Source of the DNA: a bacterium
GTDB lineage: Bacteria; Verrucomicrobiota; Verrucomicrobiae; Limisphaerales; J093
Assembly: GCA_021839785.1 (NCBI GenBank)
Contig: JAKCAB010000423.1
Span: 1 to 6,757, forward strand
Length of the DNA stretch: 6,757 bases
Reading direction: 5' to 3'
The position numbers and the translations under genes are program-made. This document shows, piece after piece, positions 5,034 through 6,757 of this stretch (positions are counted from its first letter, which is position 1; each line of letters begins with the position of its first letter). Under the pieces are notes generated by a model that was given only the letters and a program-made list of their open reading frames with translations, was not told the DNA's origin and did no database searches.

Positions 5034-5660
5034 TCACTTGGTGGCCGGTTCTTCGCCCAGTTCCACGTTCCAGTAAGCGAGATCCAGGAAGTGCTTCCAA
5101 CTGTCGTGGTGAGGCACCTCGAAGGTCACCTGAACGAAAGGCCGCCACTTGGGCCGCTTGGGTTTTCGCACCAAGTGCATTCCGGCCTCGGTCGGCGTGC
5201 GGTTCGCCTTCTTCGTGTTGCAGGCGATGCATGAACAAACGATGTTCTCCCACGAAGTCGGTCCGCCGCGGTCGCGCGGGATCACGTGGTCGAGGTTCAG
5301 GTCTTTGCGCTCGAACATCCGCCCGCAGTACTGGCAGAGGTTCTTGTCGCGCTCGAAAATGTTGTGGCGGGTGAACTTGACCTCTTTCTTCGGCAACCGG
5401 TCAAAGACCAGGAGGAGGATCACGCGCGGCACGCGGATGCGGAACGAAACGGTGGCGATCGATTCGGGATGCGGCTGGGCTTGGGAGAGGTCGCGCCATT
5501 CGCGAAAGCCGAAGGTGCGGAAGGAACCATCGCCCGAAGTGAGCACCACCTGCGCGTGCCCCTCGAACACCAGCGTGAGCGCCCGCCGCACCGAGCAAAC
5601 GTTCACGGCCTGCCACAGCCGGTTGAGCACCAGCACTTGTTGGTTCAGGAACGCATTCAT
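5034..5660 (-). CDS. HNH endonuclease domain protein
   Basis: This is a 208-residue protein. The HNH nuclease region is in the middle: a zinc-knuckle pair Cys109/Cys112 ('CQYCG'), the catalytic 'NLDHVIPRDRGG' (Asp124, His125), Asn139 in 'WENIV', and a second knuckle Cys144/Cys147 ('CSCIACN') followed by 'TKKANR'. All expected metal-binding and catalytic residues are present, so it should bind a metal and cut DNA. The N-terminal 90 residues ('VLVLNRLWQAVNVCSVRRALTL') belong to a widespread group of chromosomal HNH proteins whose biological role is not settled. There is no methyltransferase or phage gene nearby, so a restriction or packaging role is not supported. The ATG at 5660 was chosen: the protein then begins 'MNAFLNQQVLVLN', as in relatives I recall, and a leader of about 16 nt follows the predicted transcription start. 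A GTG at 5672 would add four residues. Confidence 0.9.
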   Translation of the reverse strand: MNAFLNQQVLVLNRLWQAVNVCSVRRALTLVFEGHAQVVLTSGDGSFRTFGFREWRDLSQAQPHPESIATVSFRIRVPRVILLLVFDRLPKKEVKFTRHNIFERDKNLCQYCGRMFERKDLNLDHVIPRDRGGPTSWENIVCSCIACNTKKANRTPTEAGMHLVRKPKRPKWRPFVQVTFEVPHHDSWKHFLDLAYWNVELGEEPATK

Positions 5661-5683
5661 GCCAGCCGCCACTCGCGAACGAC

Positions 5684-5711
5684 ACTATCACGAGCCACGA
5701 AAAAGTGTCAA
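5684..5711 (-). promoter_or_regulatory. Promoter of the HNH gene
   Basis: On the minus strand a perfect TTGACA (plus 5706-5711) is followed after 16 bp by GATAGT (plus 5684-5689, 4/6 match). An overlapping alternative is TAGTGT, preceded by TG one base away (an extended -10), at 18 bp. Transcription would begin near 5677. A 6-bp inverted repeat, GACACT (5681-5686) and AGTGTC (5704-5709), straddles the -10 and -35 boxes and could be an operator or chance. Confidence 0.6.
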
Positions 5712-5715
5712 TTAG

Positions 5716-5747
5716 CGGCCCGTCGGGGTAACGGCCCGTCGGGGTAA
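5716..5747. repeat. Two perfect tandem copies of a 16-bp unit upstream of the HNH promoter
   Basis: CGGCCCGTCGGGGTAA occurs twice in direct succession (5716-5731 and 5732-5747) without a mismatch. Each copy carries the small dyad CCCG-T-CGGG. The block starts 4 bp beyond the -35 box of the HNH promoter, where an activator or repressor could bind. A recent slippage duplication is the alternative. Confidence 0.85.
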
Positions 5748-5792
5748 TGTCTTGATTTCAAACTGGTGGCTGCGCCGCTGCGTCGGCGAAAG

Positions 5793-5810
5793 GCGGTGCG
5801 GCCGCACCGC
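5793..5810. repeat. Perfect 18-bp palindrome between the divergent HNH and coiled-coil genes
   Basis: GCGGTGCGGCCGCACCGC is its own reverse complement. It lies about 60 bp upstream of the -35 box of the rightward gene and about 80 bp upstream of the HNH promoter. No T-run follows on either strand, so it is not a standard terminator. A smaller inverted repeat, CGCCGG (5836-5841) and CCGGCG (5851-5856), follows. A dimeric regulator site or cruciform is possible. Confidence 0.6.
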
Positions 5811-5870
5811 TGCCGTCAAATCACGGCACTACCTCCGCCGGGGCAGCCGGCCGGCGATTCCCCAAACGCA

Positions 5871-5900
5871 TTGCCAAACGCCGAAGGTCGCGCGTAGCAT
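5871..5900 (+). promoter_or_regulatory. Candidate promoter giving a leaderless mRNA for the TPR/coiled-coil gene
   Basis: TTGCCA (5871-5876, 5/6 match), an 18-bp spacer and TAGCAT (5895-5900, 4/6 match) form a plausible sigma-70 promoter. Its -10 box ends 6 nt before the ATG at 5907, so the message would begin at the start codon itself. No Shine-Dalgarno is present upstream of this gene, which fits. Confidence 0.5.
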
Positions 5901-5906
5901 TGCGCC

Positions 5907-6757
5907 ATGAAGCAATTGGGATTGTTGCTGCTGTGCGCGGTCTTGCTCCGGCCAGTCTCCCTCCTGGCTCAGGGGCCGGATGACCGGTTCCTGCGCATCT
6001 ACGCGCTGATCCAACAGGGCGATTCGCTCCAGACCGACGGCCGGAACGCGGACGCCCAAGGGCGCTACCGCGAAGCCCTGTCCATGTTGCTTCAGTTCAA
6101 GAAAGACTTTCCGCATTGGAACGACTCGATCGTTGAATTCCGCAAGTCTTACCTGGAAGAGCGGGTCGGCAGCCAGGCAGCCTCCCCCCCAGCCACCGCC
6201 ACCGCGCCCGCCACGCCCGCCACGGATCCTCAGTTGGTGGCGATCCAGGAAGAGATGAACCAGATCAAAGCCGAGCGTGACCGGCTTCAGGCCAAGCTGC
6301 GCGAAGCGCTCTCCGCCCAACCCGCAGGCGTGGATCCGCGCGAGCTGGTCCAGGCAACCGAGCGTTTGTCCGCCTTGGAGAAGACCAACGCCACGCTGCG
6401 TGAAGAACTGGTCATGCGCGATCAAAAGCTCGCCTCCGCGCCCGATCCGGTCCGCCTGGCGGAGGCGCAAAAAGCGCTCGACGACGCCCGCCAGAGCCTG
6501 GCCCGCCAGACCCAGGCAGTGACGGCGCTGGCGCTGGAAAACGACAACTTGCGGAAGCAATTGCAGCAAGCCACCGACCGCGCGGCCGTCAAGCCGGCGC
6601 CGGAGGAATCCAAAACCTCGAAGAAGGCGGAGCAGCAACTCGCCGCCGCCAACAAGCAATTGGCCGAACTCGGCGGTCGCGCGAAGAAACTGGAGCAGGA
6701 ACTGGCCGCCGAGCGCTCGCGCACCCAGGCGCTCCAGGCCGAGAAGGACACGTTCGA
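5907..6757 (+). CDS. Secreted TPR-like / coiled-coil protein, 5' part (cut by window end)
   Basis: The frame is open from the ATG at 5907 to the last base, giving 283 codons; the gene continues beyond the window. A signal peptide is visible (MKQLGLLLLCAVLLRPVSLLA, cleavage before Gln22). Residues about 24-87 ('DDRFLRIYALIQQGDSLQ' to 'FRKSYLEERV') form a helical TPR-like unit. A proline/alanine/threonine linker follows (about 92-107). From residue 109 to the edge there is a long heptad-rich coiled coil full of Glu, Gln, Lys, Arg, Leu and Ala. I recognise the N-terminal module from secreted Verrucomicrobia proteins that carry TPRs further on; its function is not known, and a scaffold or envelope role is inference. 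A long frame on the opposite strand (5829-6659) is a shadow: it is Leu/Gly/Arg-rich and has no recognisable domain. The likely promoter predicts a leaderless mRNA. Confidence 0.85.
   Translation, partial: MKQLGLLLLCAVLLRPVSLLAQGPDDRFLRIYALIQQGDSLQTDGRNADAQGRYREALSMLLQFKKDFPHWNDSIVEFRKSYLEERVGSQAASPPATATAPATPATDPQLVAIQEEMNQIKAERDRLQAKLREALSAQPAGVDPRELVQATERLSALEKTNATLREELVMRDQKLASAPDPVRLAEAQKALDDARQSLARQTQAVTALALENDNLRKQLQQATDRAAVKPAPEESKTSKKAEQQLAAANKQLAELGGRAKKLEQELAAERSRTQALQAEKDTF

Noticed and set aside
4968..5234. Frame starting at the GTG overlapping AGGAGGTG
   Set aside because: The start codon overlaps the ribosome-binding motif, and most of the frame is antisense to the HNH gene.
5034..5660. 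HNH gene as a restriction or phage packaging enzyme
   Set aside because: No methyltransferase, terminase or other phage gene is nearby; it looks like a lone chromosomal HNH protein.
5829..6659. 276-aa frame on the minus strand
   Set aside because: It is antisense to the coiled-coil gene, has low-complexity Leu/Gly/Arg composition and no recognisable domain, while the plus-strand protein has a signal peptide and known module.

Overview
The window looks like chromosomal DNA from a GC-rich member of the Verrucomicrobiota. The main reasons are a secreted protein ending in a PEP-CTERM sorting tail (VPEPS, hydrophobic stretch, RRRR), a neighbouring secreted protein of the 'SVNAVGYVNL' type, a secreted trypsin-like protease with an 'AFYQL' C-terminal module, and a secreted TPR/coiled-coil protein beginning 'DDRFLRIYALIQQGD'. 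I recognise these as typical of that phylum from memory; no database was searched. There is no phage, transposon or CRISPR signature.

Layout, left to right. (1) 1-390: 3' end of a class V aminotransferase, followed after 2 nt by a secreted serine protease (393-1487). (2) 1570-2769: a uroporphyrinogen-decarboxylase-fold protein that is not HemE and resembles the MtaA/CmuA methyltransferase group. (3) 2770-3128: a 359-bp non-coding stretch with an inverted repeat at its left end and the probable control region of the next operon at its right end. (4) 3129-4349: two exported proteins, the second with a PEP-CTERM tail, probably co-transcribed and closed by a strong intrinsic terminator (4369-4400). 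(5) 4456-4530: tRNA-Glu(CTC) with its own promoter, then a RelE/ParE-like toxin-fold gene (4577-4942) with no antitoxin gene beside it. (6) 5034-5660, minus strand: an HNH endonuclease with a good promoter and a 16-bp tandem repeat just upstream of its -35 box. (7) 5907 to the window end: a secreted TPR-like/coiled-coil protein cut by the window edge.

How the genes relate. No single pathway covers the window. The functional pair is 3129-4349, two surface or secreted proteins made together. The protease and the coiled-coil protein are also exported, so four of the seven protein genes act outside the cytoplasm. The aminotransferase and the URO-D-like protein are cytoplasmic metabolic enzymes.

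The most interesting signals are regulatory. Two genes without a Shine-Dalgarno (1570 and 5907) have a promoter-like pair whose -10 box (TAGCCT, TAGCAT) ends exactly 6 nt before the ATG, which predicts leaderless mRNAs. The PEP-CTERM operon is preceded by a sigma-54-like element with exact spacing but one substitution at a normally invariant G. The toxin-like protein stands alone and has a C-terminal tail resembling an antitoxin helix. I found no convincing complete new multi-gene system.
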